DNA of 64,000 nt from Eustoma russellianum (lineage: Eukaryota; Streptophyta; Magnoliopsida; Gentianales; Gentianaceae): assembly GCA_036186865.1 (NCBI GenBank), contig AP025066.1, forward strand, positions 13,257,360-13,321,359, in the 5' to 3' direction. Below the pieces are notes generated by a model. The model saw only the letters and a program-made list of their open reading frames with translations. It did not search any database and had not been told where the DNA came from. The translations under genes were made by a program, and so were the position numbers. Shown piece after piece: positions 45,540-56,016 of this stretch. Every line of letters begins with the position of its first letter. Positions within the stretch are counted from its first letter, which is position 1.

Positions 45540-46302
45540 TCTATTCTGTTTGTCAAGATTGACATCCGATCTCTTGACAAGCCTTTTGTACATAGATCCG
45601 CAAGATTCTCCTTTGATTTTATATAATCAATGGAAATCAAGCTATTAGAGATAAACTGCTTAATGGTATTGTGTCTCCGACACATGTGTCGAGACTTACT
45701 ATTATAGATGCTGCTTTATGCTCGTCCTATAGCCGGCTGACTATCACAGTGTATGCTGATAGGAGCAATTGGCTTGCGCCCGCAGGGCACATCTTCCAGG
45801 AAATTTCAAAGCCATTCAGCTTCTTCTCCAGCTTCATCAAGTGCTATAAACTCTATTTCCATCGTAGAACGAGATATGCACGTTCTCTTCGTGGATTTCC
45901 ATGACACAGTACCTCCACCAACCGTGAATAAATATCCACTAGTGGATGTAGAATCTCTACTATTAGATATCCAGTTGGCATCACAATAGCCTTCTAATAC
46001 TGCTGCTCATTACTCTATTCAGAGCATTCCAATGTTCATCGCTTGGATTACTTGTAAACCTGCTCAATTTGTTTACTGAGCATGCTAAGTCTGTCCTTGT
46101 ACAGTTTGTTATGTACATTAGACTTCTGATTACTTGCAAGTATTCCAATTGAGCTACTGGCTCGCCTCAATTCTTGCTTAAGTGTATACTTAAGGCGAGT
46201 GGAGTCTTTATCCGTTTCACATCAACCATATTGAACCGTTTTAGAACAGACTCAATATAGTGCGTTTGTGATAGTGCGAGTCCCTCGGTTATCCTAGAAA
46301 TT
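45540..46302 (-). pseudogene. pol: G RNase H region, heavily mutated
   Basis: Reading the minus strand across frames gives ANWISNSRDSTSTSGYLF, then GGGTVSWKST, CISRSTMEIEFIALDEAGEE, APISIHCDSQPAIGRA and ENLADLCTKGLSRD. This is the copia RNase H order with its acidic residues. Stops and short indels interrupt nearly every 30-60 codons. The stretch from here to the purine tract (44980-45540) shows no coding signal. Confidence 0.8.
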
Positions 46303-46779
46303 TTAATTATTAGAATAAAATTGGCAACTCCCATTATCCTTCATATCGAAATTTATCGTCAACATCTTCTTTGTGTTTAAGATGATGTCCTGAGTACTCC
46401 TCATGATTAGCAAGTCGTCTACATAGAGATATACTATCACATATGCATTCTGTGTGTTCTTAATGTAGACACACTTGTCACACTCATTAATCTTGAAACC
46501 ATTAGCTAGCATAGTCTCATCAAATTTTAAGGGCCACAGTTTAGGCGCTTGCTTAAGTCCATACAACGACTTAACGAGTCTAAAAAATTTTGACTCTTGT
46601 TTTGGAACCACAAACCCTTTGGGTTGTTCCATATAGATTTCTTCATCCAACTCACCATTCAGAAAAGCAGTCTTCACATCCATCTGATGGATTTTCAAGT
46701 TATAGACTGCAGCAATAGCAACTAGCACCCTTATAGAAGTGATCCTAGTTATTCGTGCGTAGGTGTCAAAAAAAGTCAA
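46303..46779 (-). pseudogene. pol: G reverse transcriptase, palm region
   Basis: The open frame carries IHQMDVKTAFLNGELDEEIY (first catalytic aspartate), LVKSLYGLKQAPKLW and YLYVDDLLIM, the YVDD active site. It overlaps the preceding frame by 14 nt because of an indel in the T-run near 46772-46778, which splits DFFDTYA. It ends where the homology passes into mutated connection sequence. Confidence 0.92.
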
Positions 46780-47488
46780 AGCCGTCTTTTTGTCTATAGC
46801 CTTTAGCTACCAACCTGGCTTTATACTTTTCAATAGACCCGTACCCATTTAGTTTCTTCTTCAAAATCCACTTGCAACCAAGTGGTTTATTTCCAGGTGG
46901 AAGGTCAACCAACTCCCAAGTGTGATTTTGAAGAATCGAGTCTATCTCATTGTCAATTGCCTCTTTCCAGAATGGATCTTCTTGAGTTGACATTACCTCG
47001 AAAAAGTTCCTTGGCTCATTTTCCACCATATAGGTTAGAAAGTCTGGTCCAAACGAAGTTGGAATTCTGGCACCTTTGCTTTGACGAAGCTCTTTATCCC
47101 CTTGAGGAGTCGCCTCATGCATTTGCTTACCAATTCTTGTTTCTTCTTGATTTTTGTCTTTCCTCGGAAAAACATATTCGAAGAACACTGCATTCCTTGA
47201 CTCCATGACAAGGTTTTCATGTATGTCAGGAATATCCGATTTGTGCACCAAGAACCGATATGCACTACTATTAGTCGCATATCCTATAAATATACAGTCA
47301 ACTGTTTTAGGCCCGATTTTAACTTGTCTTGGTTTAGGTACAGCAACCTTTTCCAGACACCCCCACACTATCAAGTATTTGTAACTAGGCTTGTAGCTTT
47401 TCCAAAGCTCGTATTGGGTTTCATTTATCTTCTTAGATGGAATTCTAATTAAAATGACGTTGGCTGAGAGAATTGCTTCCTGCCACAA
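46766..47488 (-). pseudogene. pol: G integrase C-terminal part and RT fingers
   Basis: The frame reads NETQYELWKSYKPSYKYLIV, DCIFIGYATNSSAYRFL and then the linker and RT start with FWKEAIDNEIDSILQNHTWE, CKWILKKKL and YKARLVAKGYRQ. It is the second longest clean pol segment of G. It is separated from the integrase core by a stop at 47489-47491. Confidence 0.92.
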
Positions 47489-47491
47489 GTT

Positions 47492-48085
47492 CTAAAGTAA
47501 ACCCGAACTTAATGACATAGCATTCATCATCTCTTTTAGAGTAAGGTTTTTGCGTTCAGCAATACCATTCGATTGAGGTGAATATGGTGCACTTGTTTGA
47601 TGAACAATGCCATGTTCTAAACAGAATTCATTAAATGGTGTATCATATTCGCCACCTCTATCACTACGAATTGCTTTAATTCGTTTGCTAAATTGATTCT
47701 CAACTTCATTTTTATAGTCCTTGAAAGCATCAAGGGCCTCGCCTTTGCTACTTAGCAAATACACATAACAGTATCGTGTGCAATCCTCGATAAAAGTTAC
47801 GAAATACCTTTTACCACCTCTCGTTTGTACAAATTTTAAATCACACACATCGGTATGAATTAATTCCAAAGGTTCAGTGTTCCTTTGTATTGAAGGAAAT
47901 GACGCCTTTGGCATCTTCGCTTAAACACATATTTGGCATTTTTTATTATCAAAATTTAATTTGGACAACAAGTCAGGATTAACCATACATTGTAATGACT
48001 TTTAATTCACATGTCCCAAATGAAAATGCAATAAACAAGAAGACCCAAGCATGTAAACAGAAGAGGAAGCATTATTATCAGCCCT
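47492..48085 (-). pseudogene. pol: G integrase zinc finger and catalytic core
   Basis: A finger with histidines in LLHFHLGHVN and cysteines in KKCQICV is readable at about 47930-48045, with a stop between it and the core. The core frame (47914-47492) has IHTDVC (first aspartate), IRSDRGGEYD (second) and YSPQSNGIAERKN (glutamate), with the usual DD35E spacing. An A/T homopolymer near 48096-48106 has expanded next to it. Confidence 0.9.
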
Positions 48086-48122
48086 GCGGGCTTTTTTTTT
48101 TTGGGTACAATAGTGATGACAT

Positions 48123-48365
48123 TCAATTTAAACATCCTATTTGACAAGTACCCCTTACCCAAATACATACCATTTTTCGAAAGAATAACTTTATTGGATC
48201 TAACCCTAGTCTAAAATTATGCATGACTAGAAGAGATCCAGATACTAAATTCTTCCGAATGTCAGGGACGTGCAGCACATTCTGCAAAGTTAGATGCTTC
48301 CCTGAGGTGAGCTTCAGAACAACTTTGCCCTTGCCTTCGATCTTCAAAGAGGCCGAGTTCCCCAT
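48123..48365 (-). pseudogene. pol: G segment after protease
   Basis: The frame reads MGNSASLKIEGKGKVVLKLT and LQNVLHVPDIRKNLVSGSLL, the stretch that follows protease in copia pol. The protease active site (DSG) should lie just before it but is missing. The sequence jumps from FHEVPA at 48385 to this part, so an internal deletion removed the catalytic motif. Confidence 0.85.
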
Positions 48366-48384
48366 GTAAAGTTGTTTGTTGTTC

Positions 48385-49350
48385 CTAGGCTGGTACTTCG
48401 TGAAAATCTGGGACCACCGGAGAGAGGTTCAGATCATCCATGGCATCGACTATGTTGGCCTTTGCCTTGGTCTGCTTCTTCTTGGGCTTTCTGCATTCAT
48501 TGCTGACATGTCCTTGAATGCCACAGTTGTAGTATTTCCCGATGAACGTCTTGGCGAACTGTTTGCCTTTCTTGTTCACCTCGAGTTAGCCCTTCTTTTA
48601 CTTGGCCTCTGCAGCATGTGCCTTTGCATGACCAGAGCTTGATTGTGGCATTCTCTCAGATATGTGATTGTCTTCCTCAATACGGAGTTAGACAATTAGA
48701 TCTTTTAATGTCATCTCCTTTCTCTTGTGTTTGAGATAGCTTCTGAATTCCCTCCACAAAATAGGTAGCTTTTCAATCATTGCAGCAACGACGAAAGATC
48801 CACTGGGCAATATGCCCTCCTCTTCCATCTCGGGCAACCAACGTATGAAGTTCCTCAACTTGAGAAACAACAATGCGAGAATCAGACATTTTGAAATTTG
48901 CCGACAATAAATTTCTTAGTGCCAGCATCTTCCGTACAGTATTTCTTTTCCAAAGTCTGCCACAAAGACTTTGTGGTTTTGTATGTGCAGTACAAACCAT
49001 ATAAGGAGTTGTCCAAACAACTCAGAATATGTCTCAAACAAACATAATTGTAAGTTCTATGATTCAACAAAAATTTTGTTCTGCATATTATGGGTTTGGT
49101 CCTCCAGCGGATCCACCACAGGTGGGTCCTCGGTCAGAAAGGTAGCCACCCCCAAGGCAGTCAAGAAGAACATCATCTTCTGCTGCCAATGCTTGAAAAA
49201 GCTCCCACTGAACTTCACAGGTTTCTCCACTTGGGCCACCGCAAGACCCTGTGCAACAGAAGCATGTCTCGGCACCCCAGCATTTGGTCCCATTGGGGCA
49301 AAACTGTGTACGTCTGTGCCTTAAACCGTGCTAGAGCTTGCTTTCTCCAT
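48385..49350 (-). pseudogene. gag: G gag with zinc knuckle, broken
   Basis: The likely start is the ATG at 49350 (MEKASSSTV), which has an in-frame TAA at codon 10. The frame then continues MGPNAGVPRHAS and EKPVKFSGSFFKHWQQKMMF. Further parts in shifted frames read DNSLYGLYCTYKTTKSLW, EDAGTKKFIVGKF, AAMIEKLPILWREF and YLKHKRKEMTLKDLIV. The knuckle NCGIQGHVSNEC near 48520 has lost its first cysteine (tyrosine). It is a capsid/nucleocapsid remnant only. Confidence 0.87.
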
Positions 49351-49398
49351 CAGGTTTCTGTAAGATCAGAAACAAAGAGGAATCAATACAGAACCAAA

Positions 49399-49417
49399 AC
49401 GAATACGTCTTAAGAAT
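49399..49417 (-). other. Primer region of G, not a standard tRNA-Met site
   Basis: Directly inside the 5' LTR the minus strand reads ATTCTTAAGACGTATTCG. It lacks the TGG expected opposite a tRNA CCA end. Its core CTTAAGACGTAT (49403-49414 on the plus strand as ATACGTCTTAAG) is the exact complement of a word in the left LTR (44446-44457), and nearly so in the right LTR (49991-50002). Confidence 0.5.
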
Positions 49418-50524
49418 TGTTGGAAATAATTCATGTCAGATTGACTTCTGTACAATTTGCTCTTGGAATAAAGCAGTGGATGACCTACCGAGCTCAGGGT
49501 ATGCTGGATAGATCTGCTAAGTGAAGACAGTTCAGATACTGCAAATGAGTTTGCGTTCTGAATAGTCAGCTGACCTACCGACCTGAACTGAATAGCACTT
49601 CAAAACAATGGTTCTGTGCTATCAACCCTCCAGCCGAGCTAAACTAAATTCAAACTGATCAGACAGATCATATCAGTCCAATCAGCGCAATTGTATTTGC
49701 AATCTAGGCTGATCACTGATCTGCCGACCTCAGCACTTCAGCGGAACTATGAAAGTTGAGCTTTCAGCCGCTTTAGCTAAGCAGAGCTCAGCATGGCAGA
49801 GCTGCAGAACAACGAATGTCCTCAGCCAAACTGTAGAGCTCAACACAAAGTAGAGCTCAGCAAGACAACGCTTCAGAACAACGAATGTTCTAAGCACAAT
49901 AGCAGATCTCAGCACAAAGCAGAGCTAAGCTTGGCAATAACCTCAATAGCTCAGCTGAGCAGAGATCCACGGTGAGTCCAGGACTCTGTCCTTAAGACAT
50001 ATTGCTCCGGTATACAGTGCCTAACCTTATGGAACAATCGTCTCTCAGGATACAACGGAAGTCAGTTCATACGAGCGGCACTACAGCATATGAACTCTAC
50101 AAACATGTAAGATGCCCTGAACTTCCCAGACTTGATGCAAAATGTAGAAAGAGAAGAGAGGAGTAGAGTACGTGTATGCAGAGGAGCAAAGGAGAATATT
50201 AGATTCTTAGCAAGTGTGACCAGAGAGGTCAGCTTAGCTACTATTTATAGGGAAAATTTTGATTAGGGTGGTTAATTGACAGTTTAACCACAGCCGTCGC
50301 ATAAGATTGCCACCATTAGATCAGATAACAGACAACCGCTTTTCAAATTTGAATAACTGATTTTCAAAATTAAATTACGGTTACATAACTGATTTTTCAA
50401 ATTCGAATTACGGTTAAATAACCGATTCTCAAATTTGAATAACGGTTAAGAAACCGGCTTTCAAATTATTTTATCCCTACTTTGAGCATTAACTTCTCAT
50501 TCACCCATTTCGATTTCTCTAACA
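49418..50524 (-). repeat. G right LTR (5' LTR in element orientation)
   Basis: It pairs with 43874-44962. On the plus strand it runs from TGTTGGAAATAATTC to TTTCTCTAACA. The minus-strand TATA word CTATAAATAG near 50240-50250 is the likely promoter of G. Confidence 0.94.
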
Positions 50525-52803
50525 GTTTCATGGTGCTAAATATGAATTACCTAAACTTAGAATACGTTTTATGTATTCTACAATGTTAAGATATGAGTAG
50601 CTAAGGTAGATCATACTAAGTCCTAAGTTGCTTAAGTATTAGAAAATCGAAAGGAAAAACAAACTACTAAGTATGAATAAAATCCACTAAAATCCTCGAT
50701 CAAACCCTCAAGCCCAAATGCATCAACATCCCCACCTGATCATCCTCAACGTACACTAACTTGAAATCCTAGGGATCTGCAAAAATATTTAATAGCATAT
50801 TATGAGCGACACACATTGCCAGCAAGTAACCTGACTGTGTTTATCATAGGATCATACACGGAGAAGCAAGTGTAAATAAAATAAATAACACAAAATAGCA
50901 TGCTTCTCTTCATAAATAAAATTTACCTCTTTGCGCTTCTGACCAATCAAGCAACTAAAGCACACGCAACATAGTCATCGTATACAAGTGTTAGTACAAT
51001 CAAAATCCGTGATGCAACTTTTTAACACGATGAATGCAACGATATGATAACAATTTCGATCTCATTTCCAATTCCATTTTTGATATCAATATCCAATATC
51101 TATTTCCAATATCCATTTCTGATATCCATATCCAATATCCAATATTCTCACTGATGCAATGCAATGGCGATGGCTCTTACCCTACAAGTGACTTATATTG
51201 TAAAATTTACGAACTTCGTTCCTCAATGGTCATGTGTGTCCAGTCGACCTATCTCCTCATAGTCATATGTGCGTGGACGGTCCAATTGACGGTCATATGT
51301 GTCCGAGCGACCTATCTCTCTCATAGTCATATGTGCTCGGATGGTCAGTTTGTTCGGAACCAATCCAACTCCGCAATATGATTTGATCGTCACTTCTGAT
51401 CATCCAATCAATTTCTGTTTTCATTACAATTTATCCATTTTGATATTTTATCCAACTATTTTCCACGTATAAGTATACTCACGTATATCTTTGTGCCCAT
51501 ACACGTGCATATACGCTCATATACTTACATGTTTCACCCTCGACCTACTTTTCCCCTACCTCTACCCAACTCAACCCACCTGTAATCCCCTAACCTCACG
51601 GCCCCCTACTGCCCCTTAGCCCAGCACCTTTGCCCCACTCATCTACCTTGGCCCAGCCCCCATTTCCCCCACAAAACCTTAATTTCTCTCTCCTGCACCT
51701 AACTCACCTTGGCTTAAACCCTAATTTTACATCACTCACTTTTTCTCACATCTAACCCCTTGGACACCTAGTACGGTTCACGCTTAACACACTGCCGTAA
51801 AAATTGTATAGAAAGTCGGTCACGTGCAGCCTTTGGCCGGCACGTGAGCCCCATGCGTCACCTACCGCCTTTGAATTCCGACCACTTGAATTCTCCTCTC
51901 CCCATTTCCTACCACATTTTTCCCTCAAATAACAAAAATTCCTGTTTTTCAAAAATGATTTTCGCCTCTAGGACAAAAACCCTAATTCTAATTAATCTAA
52001 TATTTTTACGAATCATCACAAGTTTATCCATCATTATTCAACTCATATACCTCATCTCAATCTAGCCTTTATCGATTCGGGCAACCCATGCGTTTTTCAT
52101 CAAAACAATTTCCACACAACACGTAATTCATCACATAATGTTATCACACACATAAATCCCTATCAAGCATCATATACATATAAATTCATATATATCATGG
52201 CCACTACACTAGGCAGCGGCACTAACCCCCAACCCGTGGCTAATATGAAAAAAAACCACAAAGATTATTCCATCTTTATACATATACACATATCTGATAC
52301 ATAATCACAACAGCTGCATACATATGATCAACAATCTATGCAAACAAAATAACGTCATGCATGATCTGGTTTTATTAAAAAAATAACATCATAAGTTAGC
52401 AAAATCATAGCAAATATAGCAAGGGTACTTGTCTTTAGCTTTGAATTTACGATACCGTGCAAGAAACCAGGATTGGACGAAAAAGAATTTGGCTCCCTCT
52501 TGCTCCTATGGGTGGCGGCCGGTGGGGGAAGGGAGAAGCTGCCGATTTCGGCTTTGTGTAGTGTAGGTGGATTTTGTTTTGTGGGGTGTGTTTATATAGA
52601 TATAGGAAGATTAAGTTTATGTAGTATATTCCTAGTATAATTAGGAATTCAACTATTAGTATAATTCTATCCTTTTTTATTCTTTTTCCTATTCCAACTA
52701 GGATAGTTATTTAGGCTTTATTTTTATTTTTATTTTTTTCCTAGCCATACATACATACATATTTTATATATATTTATATTAAATAAAAGAGAGGGTCATA
52801 ACA
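50525..52803 (-). repeat. F LTR (3' LTR), truncated by G
   Basis: On the minus strand it starts TGTTATGACCCTC at 52803, like the LTR starts of H and K. A TATA-like TCTATATAAA lies at 52591-52600. Repeats of GATATCCATATCCAATATCC (51060-51145) and of a roughly 80-bp unit with GTCATATGTGC (51220-51345) occur. The LTR end (GCTACA) is missing, cut off at the border with G. No host gene is seen. Confidence 0.78.
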
Positions 52804-52957
52804 TTAATACTCAGCTAAAAGGAGCTTCAGTACATTCTTTATTCATAAAATTTGTTAAAACATCTTTCGCAATAATCATTTCCTAAACGTGATAGTAAGT
52901 AAAACTTGTCGACTTTGAAAATCATGATGACCTATGCACAATTGAATGCTCGGTTTA
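52804..52957 (-). other. Short non-coding join between RNase H and LTR of F
   Basis: About 150 bp without homology to integrase. Integrase plus chromodomain (normally over 1.5 kb) has been deleted, bringing RNase H next to the LTR. No clear purine tract. Confidence 0.7.
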
Positions 52958-53413
52958 GGTCTCTAAAATAATTGCTCCACAAACTTCTCTTTTTTCAACT
53001 GCTCAACAATCCTCATCAATTCAATATCATTGTTTTGCGCCTCCTTTATTCTTTCAATCAAAGTACGAGTGATCATCAACGTATCCAGAATATTTGCAGT
53101 CGAATCAACTATATCCAATCCAAACTCGGCTATCTCCCTCTCAAGGGGCGTCTGTCGAGCATGACTCGATTTCCTACTCAGTGCATGTGCTACCTTATTT
53201 GCCTTCCCCGGATTATAATGAATCGCCAAATCATAGTCTCTTATCAGTTCGAGTCATCTCCGCTGTCTCATATTTAACTCTTTCTGAGTGAACATGTACT
53301 TCAAACTTTTATGATTTGTATAAACCTCACACCTTTGATCATATAAGTAGTGTCTCCAGATTTTCAACGTGAACACTACTGCTGCTAACTCCGAGTCTGC
53401 ATCAATACCTATC
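52958..53413 (-). pseudogene. pol: F RNase H, downstream exon
   Basis: After the 71-bp intron the frame gives VLMQ, then after a small deletion SELAAVVFTLKIWRHYLYDQ, YTNHKSLKYMFTQKELNMRQ and YDLAIHYNPGKANKVAHALS. This is the C-terminal half of gypsy RNase H. A TGA interrupts it near 53257 (RQRR-stop-LEL). It continues into the linker (LEREIAEFGLDIVDS) that leads to integrase in intact relatives. Confidence 0.88.
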
Positions 53414-53484
53414 CTACAAGAAAAAGGTTAACACACGTATGCTTTATGGAAATTTTAAAATAATGAAGTTGTTTATTCATTTAC
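53414..53484 (-). other. Probable spliceosomal intron in F RNase H (71 bp)
   Basis: On the minus strand the donor is GTAAAT at 53484 and the acceptor TTCTTGTAG at 53414. It follows DASKNGSG and precedes VLMQ. Its length is not a multiple of three, and reading through meets TGA at once. K has an intron at the same codon and phase (15014-15082). Confidence 0.78.
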
Positions 53485-54163
53485 CTGACCCATTCTTGGA
53501 TGCATCACCGTATACTACACATCCTTCTCTAGAGACTGGTTGTACTAGAACTGGTGTTGAAGTCGATCTTTTCTTCAGTTCAGTGAGGCTTTGCTCGTAG
53601 TAAGAACTACAATCAAATCTCGTCTTTTTCTGCGCCAGTCGTGTCAATGGAATTGCGATCCGTGAGAATCCATCTACAAACTTTATGTAATAACTTGCAA
53701 ATCCCAAGAAACTCCTGAACTCGATCACATTCGTCGGTCTCGGCCATTCTGCGATAGTCTCGATCTTCCTAACGTCGATTGATATACCTTCTTAAGAAAC
53801 AACATGACCCAAGAATGCAACCCTCCGTAGCCAAAATTCACACTTAATGAACTTGGCATATAACTTCTTCTCCCCCAACAAATTCAGCACAATCCTCAAG
53901 TGCTCCGCATTAGTCTCCTCATCCGCTAAATATATAAGAATATCATCAATGAATACAAACACAAACTTATCACACTGATCTCGGAACATGGTGTTTATCA
54001 AGTCCATAAATGCTGCAGGGGTGTTGGTCAACCCAAATGGCATCACCAAAAACTCATAATGTCCATATCGAGTATGAAATGCAGTCTTAGCCACATCCTC
54101 TGTCTTGATCTTCAACTAATGATATCCGGATCGAATATCAATCTTGTTGAATGCCTTAGCACC
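53485..54163 (-). pseudogene. pol: F reverse transcriptase palm, connection and start of RNase H
   Basis: The exon opens GAKAFNKIDIRSGYH, with a TAG in place of glutamine, then KTAFHTRYGHYEFLVMPFGL, TNTPAAFMDLINTMF and FVFIDDILIYLADE, where FIDD replaces the common YVDD or YIDD. It continues LRRVAFLGHVVS, a TAA, and FRSFLGFASYYIKFVDGFSR of the connection region, then VVYGDASKNGSG of RNase H. The catalytic aspartates are present. Confidence 0.93.
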
Positions 54164-54236
54164 CTATACGGATAGTTATAGTTCATATTCATAAACACAG
54201 TCATATGTTTGTTGCTTAAGTATTTAAATTACTTAC
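54164..54236 (-). other. Probable spliceosomal intron in F reverse transcriptase (73 bp)
   Basis: Donor GTAAGT at 54236, acceptor CCGTATAG at 54164, body AT-rich. Removal joins RIGDLFDQLM directly to GAKAFNKIDIRSGYH in phase 0, the conserved RT order. The length is not a multiple of three. Confidence 0.82.
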
Positions 54237-55078
54237 CATCAACTGATCGAACAAATCACCGATCCTGGGCAGTGGATTTTGATTCTTGATAGTAATCTTA
54301 TTCAGCTCTCGGTAATCGATGCAGAGTCTCATAATGCTATCCTTCTTCTTAACAAACAATACTGGGGCTCCCTAAGGCGGTACACTAGGCCACATGAACT
54401 TTTTCTCGATCAATTCCTATGACTACGCCTTCAACTCTGTCAGCTCCGCTGAGGCCATCTGATACGGCGCTTTTAAGATCGGTTCAGCTCCTGGGACAAC
54501 ATTTATCTCGAATTCAATCTCTCTGTATAGAGGTAATCCTGACAAATCTTATGGGAAAACATTTGAAAATTCTCGAACCACCAGAATATTGTTAATTGAA
54601 AGCGTCTCTGACTCGTCACTGAGGGCATAAACAAGAAAACCTTCGTCTCCCTTTTTCAATGCTCGAAATGCCTAGGCTGCTATCAAATAGACATTCTACC
54701 GTATCTTCTTCAACTTTGAGTTTCCCTGATAGATAACCTCTCCTCGCATCAGATCCTTAACCATAACACGTTTACCGCGGCAGTTGATGAAGGCATGGTG
54801 CGTGAACATCCAGTCCATACCCAGAATAATGTCGAAGTCCCTAATCTGAATCGTTATCAAGGTAGCCTCAAACTTTTGTCCCTCCATCTCAATCTCACAA
54901 TCCTTGTATAGATGGTGGGTAATGATCACCTGAAGACTAGCTGCCTGAACACGATAAGGCGTATCCAACCATATCGGACAACTGCTAAGGTTCTTCGAGA
55001 ACCTCTTGGACACAAAGGAGTGGCTTGAACCACTATCAAACAACACATTCGTAGATATATTGTTTACTAATATAGCAC
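54237..55078 (-). pseudogene. pol: F protease and RT fingers exon
   Basis: Protease reads AILVNNISTNVLFDSGSSHS (catalytic DSG), then DFDIILGMDWM. RT fingers follow with EIEFEINVVPGAEPI, APYQMASAELTELK, GAPVLFVKKKDSIMRLCIDY and RELNKITIKNQNPLPRIGDL. The clean protease frame is 54696-55046. Beyond it, frames are broken by an indel and several nonsense codons. Confidence 0.9.
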
Positions 55079-55157
55079 CTGAGGCAATTTATAATTCAAA
55101 TAGGCAAATTCTAAGCAGTTATACAAAATATCACATAATTTGCAAAATTACATATAC
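55079..55157 (-). other. Probable spliceosomal intron before F protease (79 bp)
   Basis: Donor GTATAT at 55157, acceptor TTGCCTCAG at 55079. Removal joins DVVTG to AILVNNI, the standard lead-in to this protease, in phase 1. The matching place in K (near 14622) is continuous, without an intron. Confidence 0.8.
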
Positions 55158-56016
55158 CTGTCACTACATCGGGGCGTCCAAAACCTTTGCATCTGTCATC
55201 ACAAGCACTCGAGCAATGGCCCGTGGGACATCTATCACTGCGGTGCATCTCTCTGCGGCCCATTCCTCGGCTCAGGGCAATCTCGGATAATGTGGCCAGT
55301 CTTGTCCCAATTGATGTAAGCTATAGTCCTCAATAAACAAGCTCCCATATATTGTCGCTGACAAGTGGGACATCCAGGAATCGCAGTCGCCTGTGGTGGA
55401 CGTTGTGGCTGTGGCTGGCACTGTGGCTGCAGCTAGAGCTGCGGTGCTTGCCCATCATCTCTCTTGGAAGTCTAAGTCCACCCACACGTCTGATCTCCAA
55501 ACTCTTGGGACCTCTTGCCCTGTGTCTCTGCATCCCGTCAGACAATATCCTGCTCAACTAGGTAACATGAATCCAACAACTCACCAAAATCCCTCGAGTT
55601 GGCATTCACAATCCATGTGCAAATGTGTGGGTTCATACCCCTCTCGAACTTGATCATCTTAGGTTATTCGTCTCCTATGACAGCGGGAACATATCTCCCT
55701 AGTGCGGTAAACCAATCGGCATAGTCTGCAACTGTCATACTGGGCGCCTGCACCAAAGTCTCAAACATCCCAATCTTCTGTAAAGTAAATGAGGGTGGGA
55801 TCTAAAACGTATGGAACTCCGTCATAAATTGCGCCCAAGTAACTGGTACAAGCAGATGTTGTAGACTCATATTCCACCACTGATTAGCCTTAGCAATAAG
55901 AAAAGGTCCTATCACCTGAGCCTTCATCTCGTTATGTACCTGAATCAGATCAAAGTTATTATTTACCTTGTCTAGCCATTTCTCGACTACATCTAGATCT
56001 GTTCCGCCATTGAAAT
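55158..56016 (-). pseudogene. gag: F gag, C-terminal two thirds with double zinc knuckle
   Basis: It begins inside gag at the insertion point of D and reads FNGGTDLDVVEKWLDKVNNN, AQVIGPFLIAKANQWWNM and TWAQFMTEFHTF, then after a stop IGMFETLVQAPSMTVADYAD and KMIKFERGMNPH. The knuckle region near 55290-55385 reads CPTCQRQYMGAC and then YINWDKTGHIIRDC, where the second knuckle has lost its first two cysteines (Y and W). Three or more stops are present. Confidence 0.88.

Larger units (their letters stand above)
43874..50524 (-). mobile_element. G: Ty1/copia retrotransposon, decayed
   Basis: LTRs are at 43874-44962 and 49418-50524 (about 1.09 and 1.11 kb). Gag, integrase, RT and RNase H are read on the minus strand, so the right LTR is the 5' LTR. 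The protease motif is deleted and frames are broken throughout. Flanks are odd: to the left lies the primer region of I (plus), to the right the LTR of F (minus), and no target duplication is visible. I do not assign a lineage beyond copia. Confidence 0.93.
50525..56016 (-). mobile_element. F: Ty3/gypsy, Tekay-like, with introns in pol, integrase deleted
   Basis: The order from right to left is gag (56016 downward), zinc knuckle, protease, RT, RNase H, then a short non-coding stretch and the 3' LTR. Integrase and chromodomain are missing between RNase H (ending near 52958) and the LTR. Three GT-AG introns interrupt the coding region. Gag is cut at 56016 by insertion of D, and the gag start and 5' LTR must lie beyond the window. 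Several nonsense codons show it is inactive. Confidence 0.9.

Noticed and set aside
46882..47452. Plus-strand open frames of 76-108 codons
   Set aside because: They are shadows of the integrase and RT frames of G on the minus strand.
55006..55653. Plus-strand open frames of 69-94 codons
   Set aside because: They overlap the gag, zinc-knuckle and protease coding of F on the other strand and have no domain.
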